A stretch of 64,000 nucleotides of DNA from Helianthus annuus (GCF_002127325.2 NC_035438.2:92724448-92788447), one strand, 5' to 3'; counted from the first letter of the stretch, positions 36,301 through 47,584 are shown. Made by a program: numbers and translations. Notes: generated by a model not told the origin, from the sequence alone.

Positions 36301-37267
36301 GAATGTTAATGTGAAAAAGTTAACAAATGTTTTCAAATTGGTTGAAGTTGAGCTGTCAGAAGTGAATAGTTTGAGTCAAACAAAGAGACAAATGAATTTT
36401 GAAAAAGATAAAGCTTACTATAAGAAACCTGTTGTTCCACCACGTTTTTACAACAACAACCGAAACAGATGGTCGGGTGGTTATCAGGGTGGTAAGTCTT
36501 ATCAGAAAAAGAATGTTCAAAACAAGAAGTTTGCTGAGAAGAAAGTGTTTGTGAACAGTTCAAGTTCACTGTCTGATGAAGAGTCGAAAGTCTTTTCGAA
36601 ATCAAATGAAGAGTTCTTTGAGAAGAAAGCTTCACAGTATCAGTCTGAAGGCACAAATCGAGTCGTTGACACTCGAGCATGCTTCAGATGTAATCAAGTT
36701 GGACATATTGCACGAAAGTGTACCAACTTGAAGCCTAAGACTGAAGCTATGAAGATTCAGAAAAAGAATGTTAATGCGAAGGGAAAAGTTCCATTGGTTG
36801 TTGAGAAAAAGAGTTTGAAAAATGACAACACCAAAGTCAAAAATGAACCCGTAAAGAAAGTGGTAACTAAAAATGACAAGTTTTATAAACGGGTTGCTTC
36901 ATCTCAACAAACATGGAAGCCGAAAGTTGTTGAAAAGAAAGCAAGTGGTTCAAAACCAAAGGTTTCTGAGACTAAAAAACAATCATCTTCTACCACACCG
37001 GTGAAGATGGATGTACCTTTGGATTATTATGAAAAACTTGAAAAAGAAATGCAAAAATCTGAAAAGAAAAATGTTCAAAAGAAAGACCAACCATCTGGTC
37101 AACCACAAAAAGATGATTTTTTTCTATATAAAAAGGTTGAGGTTGGGTCTGAAGAAAGTTTGAAAATGAATGATAAAAATTTTCCGCCACTTTACACCAC
37201 AAAATCTCACATTCCAATTGAGTTACCTGAGTCAAAACAGGCTTGGGTAGCTTCCAAATCTAACTAA
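33399..37267 (+). pseudogene. Element E gag polyprotein, broken
   Basis: ATG 33399 opens MDDLFMNPFSD. TAA at 33666-33668 interrupts the frame, which continues to about 35965; a one-base deletion there shifts it to the frame ending at 37267. The copia gag domain (SSAKDLWDKLKNKCVGSTEIMKNKKKLLIKEFDMF) lies near 33800-34150. Zinc knuckles are CFKCKQKGHFKREC (near 34660) and CFRCNQVGHIARKC (near 36680). In between is a long E/K-rich coiled coil (35180-35870). About 1290 codons is far larger than ordinary copia gag and agrees with Sirevirus gag. Gag stops in TAA 37265-37267; pol begins after a 91-nt gap. Confidence 0.85.
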
Positions 37268-37358
37268 GTGTGTGTAGTGATTGCCGAAGCTTCCTTGATC
37301 ACGAAGCATGAATCGGCATCCTTATTGAAGTTTTTAAATCAATTTGTGTTATGTGCAG

Positions 37359-40300
37359 GATCTTCCAAAACTCGTTTCTTGATGGATCATGGATAGTGGA
37401 GCTTCTAGGCATATGACAGGGAAGACTGCATTACTGTATGATATTAGGAATATCAATGGAGGTTATGTAGGTTTTGCGGGTAATCAAGGTGGTAGGATTA
37501 TTGGTGAAGGAACGTTATCCAATGGGATTGTGACGTTTGAAAGAGTTAATTACATTGCTGAGCTGGAGAATAATCTGCTGAGTATCTCGCAGATCTGTGA
37601 CAGGATGTATACCACTCACTTCACTGACAAAGAATGTTTGATCTTGAAGCCAGGATTTGTTATCCCTGAGGAATGGATTATCATGAGGGCACCAAGAGTC
37701 AATGATCTGTACTTGTTGGATATGAGCGTAGCTACTACAACCATGGGTCAGGCTCATTGTTTTGTGTCCAGAGCAACTGAGAATGAATCGAGATTGTGGC
37801 ACCGCAAGATGGGGCATATACATCTAAGAAAAATGAATCACTTGGTGCACAACGATTTGGTTACAAGACTTCACGTCAAAGGTTTTCATCTGGAAGGGGA
37901 GTGCATTAGCTGTGTTAAAGGCAAGCAGAAGAAAAAGTGACACCCTACAAAGCAAGTCAATTCAGTTTCAAGACCCCTGGAAAGACTTCACATGGATTTA
38001 TTCGGTCCTGTGAATGTCAATAGTATTACAGGAGACTACTACTGTTTGGTCGTTACTGATGATTATTCCAGATTTTCGTGGGTATCATTTTTGAAGTCAA
38101 AAGATGAAACTTATGACAGTTTGATAGCGTTGTTCAAAAAGATTGAGAATCTGTACCAAAGGAGTATCAAAAGAATCAGAAGTGATAATGGTACTGAATT
38201 CAAGAACAGCAAGATGGAAGAATTTTGTGATAAAAGAGGTATATTGCATGAGTTTAGTGCTTCGTACACTCCGCAGCAGAATGGAGTTGCAGAACGTAAA
38301 AACCGGACACTAATCGACACGGCTAGAACAATGCTCGCAGATTCACAGCTACCGATAAATTTTTGGGCTGAAGCTGTTTCCGCCGCATGTTATACGCTCA
38401 ACAGAGTTCTCACTGTCAAGAAGTTCAACAAAACATGCTTTGAGTTGATCAATAACCGCAAACCTAATTTGAAGTATCTAGAACCGTGCGGGTCACCCTG
38501 TACTGTTATAGAGCCTCATGGAAAGTTTGGTCCGAAGTGCATTGAGGGTATATTTGTTGGTTATGCAAGCCCTATGCGACGTGTCTTCGTTCCAAGTGAG
38601 AAGCGGATTATTGAAGCTCCAAATGTTGAGTGTCAAGGTTATACAATGCCGCCGCAGAATCCAGGAGATTCATGGCGTTATCATTATGACAAGTTGTGGG
38701 ATTCGTCTGACATGAGAGAAGAATAAGAGGAAGAAGAAGATTTCTTTGATGAGTTAGAAATTTTGCGTGAGTACGAGTCGCAACAAAGGTTCCCAGCTGA
38801 GTATTCTAAACAACCACGGGAAACTTCAAATGACGATGAAGCAGGTCCTAGCAATGCTGGTGAACATGATGATGTCCAACAGAATGAAGTCGCTCAAGAT
38901 AATCAGTTGGATCAGAATGATAATCAAGAATCTGAGAATATGCCAATATTTGATCATGGTGATTCAGATTCTGAGGGGGAGCAGATTCAGGATTCAAGTC
39001 AAACAAACCAAATTAGTGAACAAGGTGCAAATCAGAATGTTACTAATCTGGAAGGCGATGTAGATGTTCCAAGCGAAGTAATGCCACGAACTCTTTCATA
39101 CCAGCTAGAGGAGTTGATCATTGGAGAGTTGCAATCAGGCGTTCGCACGAGACGTCAAATTGACCAGGGCCTTACATGTTTTTATACTACAGTAGCACCT
39201 TTACAAACTGATTTTTCATTAAGTTGTTTTATTTCGCAGATCGAACCGTGAACTTACAAAGAGGCGCTTACTGAAGATTCTTGGGTCAATGCGATGCAAG
39301 AAGAGTTAAGTCAATTTGAGAAATTAGGAGTGTGGAAGCTAGTGGATTTGCCGGATGGTCACAGGAAAATCAATACAAAATGGGTTTTTAAATGTAAGAG
39401 AGACGACGGAGGAGTTGTTGTACGAAACAAAGCTCGACTCGTTATTCAGAGCTTTAGTCAACAGGAGGGGATTGATTTACTGAAGTCTATGCTCCTGTGG
39501 CATGACTAGAAGCAATCAGAATTTTCCTGGCATTTGCATCTTGGAAGAATTTCAAAGTATATCAGCTAGATGTAAAATCGGCGTTTCTTTATGGGAAGGT
39601 TAAAGAGGAGGTTTATGTCGGACAGCCACCGGGCTTTACCGATCTTATCCACAAGAACAAAGTCTACTTATTGGACAAAGCGCTGTATGGTTTACACCAG
39701 GCCCCGAGAGCTTGGCACGAGACTTTGTCTCAACACCTACTAGCCAACAGTTTCATTCGTGGAAAAATGGATGCCACTCTCTTCACTAAAGAGGTCGACA
39801 GACATCTTCTGATAGTACAAATTTATGTGGATGATATAATTTTTGGGTCAACGAATGAGAATCTATGCAAAGATTTCGAATCAGTTATGAAGCAGAAATT
39901 CGAAATGTCATCAATGGGGGAGATGAAATTCTTTTTGGGACTACAAGTTGAACAACTACCTGAGGGAATTTTCATTCACCAGACGAAGTACGTTCATGAT
40001 ATTCTAGAAAAATTTGGGATGTCAAGTTCTACTCCAGCTGCGACCCCACTTGCAACAAATCATGGGATTCACCCAGATCTCACCAGAGACAGGGCTGATG
40101 AAACGTTCTATCGTTCCATGATAGGTTCTTTGATGTACTTAACTGCTTCATGTCCTGATATCATGTACCCAACGTGCCTCGCAGCAAGATATCAATCTAA
40201 CCCGAGAGCTTCGCACATGATTATTGTGAAGAGGATATTATGCTACCTGAAAGGAACTCCAACATTGGGGTTGTGGTATCCTAGAAAAGGCGACTTTATG

Positions 40301-40969
40301 CTCGAAGGGAATTCTGACTCGGATTTCGGATGCTGCAAAGTCAATGCTAAATCAACAACTGCAGGATGCCAGTTCTTTGGACCTCGCTTGGTTACCTGGC
40401 AGTGTAAGAAACAAATGTCTGTGGCGTTATCTACATGTGAAGCGGAGTACGTGTCTGCTAGCAATTGCTGCTCTCAGATCCTGTGGATACAGCAACAGAT
40501 GCGCGACTACGGTTTGCAGTTTCTTAACACACCTCTTTTTGTTGATAATGAGGCAGCAATAAATATAACAAAGAATCCAGTACATCACGCTAAAACTAAA
40601 CATATAGAAATTCGACATCACTTCATCCGAGATTGCTTCGAGAAGAAGTTGATTTGAATTGAGAAAATCCACACTGACGAACAGAAAGCTGATTTGCATA
40701 CCAAAGCTTTTGACAAAACACGTTTTAAATATCTTTTAAAACTGAATGGTATGAAGCTTCTTTCGGTGTCAGATGGCATTATTGGCGTTGATGAAAGTAC
40801 TGTTGTAGATGAAGATGAGAAACAATCTGCAGTGGTTTGTCGATTTTTACCTGTTTTGGTATTTAGGGGGAGTAGATATATTTTTTTCAGAAAATACAAA
40901 AACAGTAAAAAATTTCAAAAATACAAAAACATGATAAAATTTCAAAATCCAAAAACAATAGAAAACTGA
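37359..40969 (+). pseudogene. Element E pol polyprotein, broken
   Basis: Reading begins after the acceptor-like TTATGTGCAG (AG 37357-37358), in phase. Protease MDSGASRHMTG; pre-integrase zinc LWHRKMGHIH ... CISC; integrase DDYSRFSW, SDNGTEF, NGVAERKNRTLID; RT TKWVFKCKRDDGG ... ALYGLHQAPRAW, YVDDIIFGS; RNase H SDSDFGCC, STCEAEYVSA, KHIEIRHHFIRD. Stops: TGA 37380, 37938, 39249, 39503, 40655 and TAA 38724. A one-base deletion lies near 39477. At 39249, 39503 and 40655 the family normally has Arg, so CGA to TGA is likely. All catalytic motifs are present, so decay is mostly point mutation. Confidence 0.9.
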
Positions 40970-42497
40970 AAAAGAACTTGTGTGAAATAGGGAAAATGAT
41001 AGTACATCAGTTTGACAGTTACTGTACACTAAAGATTTGTAAAGTATAAAGCGTTAAACAGTCTCACTGATGATGTGTTGATAGGTTTTTACACATTTAG
41101 TAGATTTATTCGGGATATAAACCTAAAATTTCAAAACGAAACTTATTTCATGGGGAACACTACTTGGATATATAGGTAACCCCTGAAATCTCATTTGAAA
41201 GGTCCCTTTTTCTGAGATACTAGGTCTTTATACTCAGTGATATCTGGGGTATTATTCCGGGACTTCTGCTGAATGGAAGTTCTGACCTAGTCCCCGAATA
41301 ATACTTTCCGCAAATGCCTGAAACATAGCATCGCCCTCAGCAAATTGATTAAACAATAAAATTGATAATCATTGCTGTTGAAACAAAAGATCCTCTAAAG
41401 GGGACACACCGAAAAGTCGAAGTCGTCATCTCTCTGCGTATACGGAAGTATCGACCTGAGCTCTCATGGCCCTCGCATCTAACCCCTTACAGATATCAGC
41501 TGTGGTATACTCACCTGTAAGACTGAATATTGGGATTCTGGATATGGGAGTATATTCAAGAGGTGGGACACATGAATGAATTAAGTTCCTAAAACATCTA
41601 AATCATATCCTGAGTAAATTGAAATTTGTGTGAGAATTTAAAGTGGATCAGTATATTGACAATCTATGTGAATTGTTTAATTCTGAGTATGAAATTGAAG
41701 TTTAACGGTACTAGTAACTTGTCTGATAGCTGATATGATTTCCTGACACGCTCACCAAAAATATGTTTGTAAATATGTTTGTAAATAGTTTAGTTTCTTT
41801 ACATTCTGCAATTTAAGTTTCTGTATTTCATTTCCTAGTTTAGAGACTTTATTAAGATCCAAAAAGATTTTATTTCTGCTTTATTTTCTGACAAACCAAA
41901 GTGGAGAGTTGATTGTTGGATTCTTGAAAGATTGAAGCATATGCAGGAAAAGTTCTGGACTGGAGAATGAGGAGAGCTTATCTTGATGAAGTTTAGGTTA
42001 TTGAAAAAGTCAAAACAAGTTCATTAATTTGATGCTTGTTATTTTCAGAAAAATGATTGAAAAGTTTAAACAAAAGTTAGTCTGTTTTGTCACAAGATCA
42101 ACCAAGGTCATTAAGTTGAACTTGGTAGATTAATTGAGTAATCAGGGTCATTTACTTGGACCTGAATACTTGAGTGGATTTCTAGAACTGATAGACTGTT
42201 TGTTATTATGAAAAGATAGAATATAATGTTATATGTATGAGACACAGGTTGTGGATTTCATCATCCCCACGGGAGCAAAGTGTTAAAGATTGAACCAGAT
42301 CAAGATCCCAAGATCCCAGCATACTGAGAGGGGGAGTCTATGAAAGGGGGAGTCTGGATCAACAGTCAAAGGGGAGATTGAAGATGGAGCTAGGTTGAGT
42401 TTCTGAACCTGTGAAGAGAGAGTTGTTACAATGAGAAGACAAAGTTTGGATAGAGACCAAGACTGAAGACTCGACGCCAAAGACTTCGTCAACATCC
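40970..42497 (+). other. Element E non-coding 3' region with repeated polypurine tracts
   Basis: About 1.5 kb without coding sequence. The last 200 bp hold purine tracts at 42327-42339, 42343-42355 and 42368-42376 that resemble the tract next to the LTR. Several PPT-like copies before the 3' LTR are a described Sirevirus trait. Confidence 0.7.
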
Positions 42498-42508
42498 AAG
42501 GGGAAGTC
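42498..42508 (+). other. Polypurine tract of element E
   Basis: AAGGGGAAGTC directly before the 3' LTR. Confidence 0.9.
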
Positions 42509-42998
42509 TGTTGGTGTACTAAATGTCTGTTTACTGCGTCTTAATCGAGTCTCAGGTCTAGATAGGTTAGATTGGAGCTTGGAAATGAAAATTGGATCTT
42601 AGAGTGTAATTCCGCTCCAAATGACACTTGTGTCGTTTGAGGCGAAATCAGGTCAAGATGTGATTCCGCTCCTAGTGATATTAGGTGATTCCGCTCCAAA
42701 TCGTTGCCTGGTGATTCCGCCCGAAATCACATGGGGTTCCGCTCAAACCATTTCGAGCGGAATCAGCTGCCCTATATATATGTGTGTGTGATTTCGCTTC
42801 TAAAAACTGTTGGAGCGGAATTAGAGTCGAGGTGCTGCCAAAATTTTGTCAGAAATCATTGTAATTGACTCGGAAAGTGTTAATAGAAAGGAAATTAAGA
42901 GGATAAAGCTGTGTGACTTCATTTACTTTGATTCCGCCTCTGTATATGAAGATGAACTGCCTTATACTGACTGTTTAGGGTCATAACACGGTCCAACA
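42509..42998 (+). repeat. Element E 3' LTR (490 bp)
   Basis: Same length as the 5' LTR. The splice-donor-like GTAAGT of the 5' copy is GTAATT here. Confidence 0.97.
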
Positions 42999-43003
42999 AA
43001 TAA
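42999..43003. repeat. Target site duplication of element E, right copy (AATAA)
   Basis: Element C LTR sequence continues from here with TAAACAAAG. Confidence 0.92.
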
Positions 43004-43618
43004 TAAACAAAGTAAGCTAGTAATCTTATGAATCTAAGATTTATGAGTGGTTTTCCAAAAGAACCAAGTTCAAAATAAGATTTTTAGAAGATCTTGGTTT
43101 TTACTAAAACCTACACTATTTTTGGTGGTAAAACAAGTGTAGAAACACTAGAGAGACAAGAAAATCCATAAAGAAATGTTTTTTTTGTAAAATATGTCGA
43201 CAAGTTGTAAACACCTAAAACTTTCAAGAATGAAGTTTATCAAGAAGTAAATAATTTTGGAGGGTAACTAAACCTACTAAACACACTACCAAGTTCCTAC
43301 AAGTTTTTGTGAAAGATCAAGTTCATGTTGTTATATAAAATGTATAGTTTTTGCACTTGGTAAGTGTAAGTTGTTTAGGGATTGATTGTTGATTGTTTAT
43401 GATGATTTTTGAAAAGAAAATGATATGCTTTAATAGCATGGACACCTCCATTTTTAGGGGAAACTATGGCAAAATTTTCTAAAAATATAAAGACTTAAAT
43501 AAATATTTTCTAACAAATATTTACTAGTGTATTTTAACTATGGTTTTCAATATAAACTCTGCCATAATTTTTATTACCAAAAATACAAATATTTGAGGTT
43601 GGTTTTATAAATAAAAAT

Positions 43619-43619
<1 letters not shown>

Positions 43620-43662
<43 letters not shown>
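43620..43662. repeat. (TA)n microsatellite in element C 5' LTR
   Basis: About 21 TA units. The 3' LTR holds a longer, interrupted version at 54412-54470. Confidence 0.95.
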
Positions 43663-43665
<3 letters not shown>

Positions 43666-45270
43666 GACACTTGTGTGAATATTTGTATACTCTGTGAAAT
43701 AGTTATATTATTTTAGGGTAAAATAATATAACTTAACACAATACCAAGAATTTACAATCCAAAATAATACCAAAAATCACAAAGAATGAATATATAAGTT
43801 ACACACTTAATGTTGTGAAACCGAACGCAAGAACGTAACTTTCAAATATTGCGAAAAATACCGTTACAAATATATTTTTGGTAAATATTATTTTGGACGT
43901 AAGAACATGAAAATATGATTTTTTTTGAATACTACCAAAGTATATCGTATTTTCGACAAGGAGAAAATATATTATTTTTGGGAAGTAAAATACTTTTTCT
44001 AGAATATTTAGAAGATAGATGATTTTTGAGAAAAAAATATATATTTTCTTGAAATACATGATTTTTGGACAAAATAAGTTTAAATATATTTTCTAAGTCA
44101 GACTTAAAAATATATTATACAGGTATATAAAGATGCATGTATGGAATACCCTATCCTTGGGAAGGAAATACGAAAATAAATACTTGAGAAATATTAATAC
44201 AGAAATATTGTTTAACGATTATTCCAAAAATTAAATATAATTTAAAGTTAAAATAATTTATTTTAACACATAATTATAACTTGGAATAATATTGGGAACA
44301 TAAGAAACGTAACTCAAAAACGTTAAACCCTAAGCCAAGGCATGACCCGTCGTCTAATAGACATTAGTACATTGTAGGGAGTCGTGTTTGCTGAGGAGAT
44401 TTGGGTTACGATTCTGAAGACGCAATACTGTGAGTTCATGTCCCCCTTTTCTTTTAACTGTTTTCAGTTTTATACTTCGGGGGTGAAATACATGTTACAA
44501 TTATTACAAACATTTTATACATGGTATGATTAGCTTAAGGAGGGTTACTGCTAGATCATGTGAAAGGTGGGTATAACACTTAAGGCCATTAATCCTCGTC
44601 GTAGGACCGAGGGACATGAGTGATAGATCTATTTGGGTGTAGCGAGCCCACACCCATGGGGACCAGGGTGGCCCATAGGGTGACTATGTCTTCCAGCCGG
44701 AAGCCCGGTACAAATTTGCTAGGTTTGAGTTTTCCTGCACCATTTTCACACATACCATTGGCCTTGCAAACCATTGGTGATCTGTTTTTCCTTATTGATA
44801 CATACCAGGGACATACATACACACAAGACATACTTTAAAGGTTTATTCATACACTTACACATGAACTCGCTCAACTTTTGTTGATGTTTTCAAATTACAT
44901 GTATTTCAGGGAACTAAGTGGATCTGGCAGGTGTGTGCATGTTGTCAAGCTGCGTCATGAATAAGAGATGTCATCCGTGGTCGAAGGGTTTCGTAGATGT
45001 ATCCTATTCCTGGACGGGATACATGTTTCTAAACTTGGTTTTAATTAATGTCTTTCGTTGAGTCTTCGTGGACTCATTTAAACATGTTGTGGTTTGTAAC
45101 TTAAATTTGGTGTCAACGTTTCAGACAATTGTGATGTGGTATTTTCTAAACTTAATTTATGGATGAACATCTACTGTTTTTATCATATAGCGTTGTTATG
45201 ATTGAATGCTATGGTATTAAGTAAGTCACACCAATAACCACGCTTCCGAAAAAGTCAGGGTGTGACAGCT

Positions 45271-45282
45271 TGGTATCAGAGC
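45271..45282 (+). other. Primer binding site of element C
   Basis: TGGTATCAGAGC starts three bases after the LTR end and matches initiator tRNA-Met. Confidence 0.93.
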
Positions 45283-45455
45283 TTCGATCGTAGTGAACTA
45301 GGAGTCTTTCTCGAGTCTATACTACGATCAATAGGGCTCTCACGAAAATGTTTTCAAATATGTTTACATTGCATGCACAAAATGTCCAGGTCTAGGGAAC
45401 AAACATTTTTATAAACAAAAGGCACAAAACACATTTCAAGGCAATATTTATAATT

Positions 45456-45629
45456 CAGTCTTAGAGATTGGGGAGGTTCAGTCTTAGAGACTGGGGAAAT
45501 TGAGTCTTAGAGACTGGGGAAGTTGAGTCTTAGAGACTGGGTAGTCAGTTTGAGAAACTGGGAAGGTTTTAGTCTGAGAGGCTAGGTGGTTTAGTCTGAG
45601 AGGCTGGGTGGGATAGTCTGGGGAGACTA
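45456..45629 (+). repeat. Eight tandem hairpins in the leader of element C
   Basis: Units spaced 20-25 nt each carry a 5-6 bp stem with a 3-4 nt loop. Units 1-4 are of the type AGTCT-TAG-AGACT (45456, 45479, 45503, 45526). Unit 5 is CAGTTT-GAG-AAACTG (45546). Units 6 and 7 are AGTCT-GAG-AGGCT, with one G-U pair (45571, 45593). Unit 8 is TAGTCT-GGGG-AGACTA (45614). Stem changes are matched on the other arm or kept as wobble pairs. GGG or GGGG follows most units. The place, between PBS and first ORF, is where retroelement packaging signals usually sit; that role is inferred. Confidence 0.85.
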
Positions 45630-45722
45630 GGATGAATACATGCTTACATTGTTATTACTTGCATGCTTGTTTGATAATTGTTGATATATGTGCGTATGTG
45701 TGATTGTTTTGTCACAGACACC

Positions 45723-47210
45723 ATGTCCTCTTCTGATAGTGGAGTATCAGATACTTTAGACCCTATGGCCATAGTCTCGGGTGATGAGATAGCCACAGAC
45801 CCTGAGGTTTTTACATCTGATACTACGAGTGATCACGATGATGATTTCCAGCTGTTTTCTTTACCAGATTTTGGCGATGATATACCGCTAGCTGATGGTC
45901 TTCCTGGCGAGGATCTACTTCTTGTTCAGATCCCTGCTCCTTTTCCTCTTGCTGCATTTCCTTTCGAGGATCCGCCTCTTGATGCTATGTCTAACGATGA
46001 CATCGATCTTTTTATTGAGGGTCCCCCTGAGGGTGCCCAGGATGATGGAGTTCCAGTCGCCGATGTCATTGCTGTACCACTTGTCGAGGTTCCTGTCGTT
46101 GAGATTTCATCTGACCATTCTGGTCCTGATTCGTTTGACTCTGTGTCATCTTCTACACTGCATGCACTGGGATTACAGCGTTATCCCACCGATTCTGATT
46201 CTGACATGGCTATGTCTGCTGCACATGTTCCTCCACAGGACTTCGAGTTTGAGTATGAGTTTGATCCTGTCTTTCCACAGGACTTTGACCCTGAGCATGA
46301 GATTGAGTTTGTCCCCGATGAGCAGCCTTTTGAGGCACCTGTCGATCCTGACATGATACCCGCTGATCTTGAGCTAGCCCCAGCTGACCCTGAGCCTATG
46401 ATTGCACCCGAGCCTATACCAGCACACGATCCTTTGCCTGAGCATGACCCTGCCCCTGTTGACATACCTGTTGTTGCACCACCTTTACCTGACCCGATCC
46501 CTGTACTTGTTGGTCGTGCTCCTTTTGCAACCCAGATTGACCCCAGATATGAACACACCTGCAATGGGTGGATCGAGGATGATGATGACTTACCCCCTTT
46601 TGTTAGACCTGTTACTCCCCCACCAGCACCTATACATGCACCCATTGATATCGCCCAGTTTCACCCACATGTGTCTGACATTCACCGCACAGATCTACCG
46701 GTCACGTTCCTACAGGATATCCCTCTTCCCCGTCTAGGGGAAGGTCCATCGAGTCAGCAGCCTAGTCATATACCTTCTGTGTCAGCAGCCAATCTTTTCA
46801 TGTCACAGTTTACACACACTGCTCCTTTTGCTTCTGCACCCACGGGCAAGCCACTTATTTGGTTTCCGCCGAACACGATGCATGTGTCTGACCCTTATCA
46901 TCCTTCACATTACTCGGGTTACACCAGGGATGATTTGCTTTTGTCGTTACAGCTCCAGCAGGAGTTGTTGTATCGCAGAGTCATGGAGTTAGAGAGGATT
47001 CCGTGTCCTTCGCCTTGTCCTTGTCAGTCACCATTCGCGACTCCACCGGCTCCTCTCCTACCATACCCTGATTTTGATGTCCGTTTTCTTACTATGGAGC
47101 AGCTGATTAGTTACCTGTTGCGTACCGTTTATGCTCTTGAGGAGGAGCTAGCGCATTTGCGCAGTTTGCTATTCGTTCCTACACCTACTCCTCCTCCACC
47201 ATCAGCATAG
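45723..47210 (+). CDS. Extra ORF ahead of gag in element C: acidic, proline-rich 495-aa protein of unknown function
   Basis: The ATG at 45723 is chosen because an acceptor-like sequence (TTTTGTCACAG, ending 45717) lies just before it; an in-frame ATG at 45696 is the alternative. The protein starts MSSSDSGVSD. Residues 1-190 are rich in D, E and S. Residues about 199-262 are a P/D/E/A run with repeated PADPEP and AHDPLPEHDP patterns. A short Cys-Pro cluster (CPSPCPCQSP) lies near 427-436. Two heptad-like stretches near 402-425 (DDLLLSLQLQQELLYRRVMELERI) and 457-483 (LISYLLRTVYALEEELAHLRSLL) suggest a C-terminal coiled coil. I see no signal peptide, membrane helix, zinc knuckle or enzyme motif. 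I do not recognise a function. It has no stop over 495 codons although the gag-pol beside it has three. Confidence 0.8.
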   Translation: MSSSDSGVSDTLDPMAIVSGDEIATDPEVFTSDTTSDHDDDFQLFSLPDFGDDIPLADGLPGEDLLLVQIPAPFPLAAFPFEDPPLDAMSNDDIDLFIEGPPEGAQDDGVPVADVIAVPLVEVPVVEISSDHSGPDSFDSVSSSTLHALGLQRYPTDSDSDMAMSAAHVPPQDFEFEYEFDPVFPQDFDPEHEIEFVPDEQPFEAPVDPDMIPADLELAPADPEPMIAPEPIPAHDPLPEHDPAPVDIPVVAPPLPDPIPVLVGRAPFATQIDPRYEHTCNGWIEDDDDLPPFVRPVTPPPAPIHAPIDIAQFHPHVSDIHRTDLPVTFLQDIPLPRLGEGPSSQQPSHIPSVSAANLFMSQFTHTAPFASAPTGKPLIWFPPNTMHVSDPYHPSHYSGYTRDDLLLSLQLQQELLYRRVMELERIPCPSPCPCQSPFATPPAPLLPYPDFDVRFLTMEQLISYLLRTVYALEEELAHLRSLLFVPTPTPPPPSA

Positions 47211-47584
47211 CAATTTTTGGTTTTATGCAGGTAGCATACTTTTGATGAGAGTGTAGCTATTGAGCCCAGATTGCACAGCTTTTTGAAGACCACTTTTTGA
47301 CTTATTGACTTTTGACTGTTGTAGTTTGTTAGACGATTTGGACAAGGGTGATGTGACCCTATAGTCCCTTTTGATATATGGTACATTTGAGAAACATGTA
47401 AAACTGTATTGTGGTCGTTGATATATGAAAGCTCAATCGCAACATTCTCATTACATACATTGTTAAATTACTTGTTTGTGTTATGGTTGAAACCTTATGT
47501 GTTTACTTGCATTGATAAATGGTATTACAAATACATACTTACCATACTTATTATGACCTGACCAATGCGATCTTCTTATAGAAG
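47211..47584 (+). other. Spacer between extra ORF and gag of element C
   Basis: No coding sequence. It ends in CTTCTTATAG (47572-47581), an acceptor-like site three bases before the gag ATG. Confidence 0.6.

Larger units (their letters stand above)
32397..42998 (+). mobile_element. Element E: Sirevirus-type Ty1/copia element, structurally complete, genes decayed
   Basis: Identical-length 490-bp LTRs (32397-32886, 42509-42998) begin TGTTGG and end CCAACA. The duplication AATAA is at 32392-32396 and 42999-43003. Between them are PBS, leader, a giant gag (33399-37267), pol (37359-about 40967), a 1.5-kb non-coding 3' region and several PPT-like tracts. No 3' ORF is present, unlike A. It sits in the 5' LTR of element C; the empty site is seen in the other LTR near 53788. 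Confidence 0.95.
19810..45267 (+). repeat. Element C 5' LTR, truncated and interrupted by elements D and E
   Basis: Segments 19810-19825, 31298-32396 and 43004-45267 match 52622-56076 in order. A TATATAA box lies at 44124-44130 and GTGAGT, a possible splice donor, at 44430-44435; both are also in the 3' LTR. The LTR ends GTGTGACA at 45267. The 3' LTR has about 68 extra bp near 53450-53520. Confidence 0.9.

Noticed and set aside
44589..44838. Overlapping ORFs on both strands in the C LTR, repeated at 55398-55647
   Set aside because: Present in both LTR copies, no domain, and overlapping on two strands; most likely chance.
46181..46645. 154-aa minus-strand ORF (S/G-rich)
   Set aside because: It is a shadow of the proline-rich extra ORF; its composition is the complement of Pro and Asp codons.
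45895..46737. Plus-strand L/S-rich ORFs in another frame of the extra ORF
   Set aside because: Frame shadows of a biased coding sequence, without own start context.
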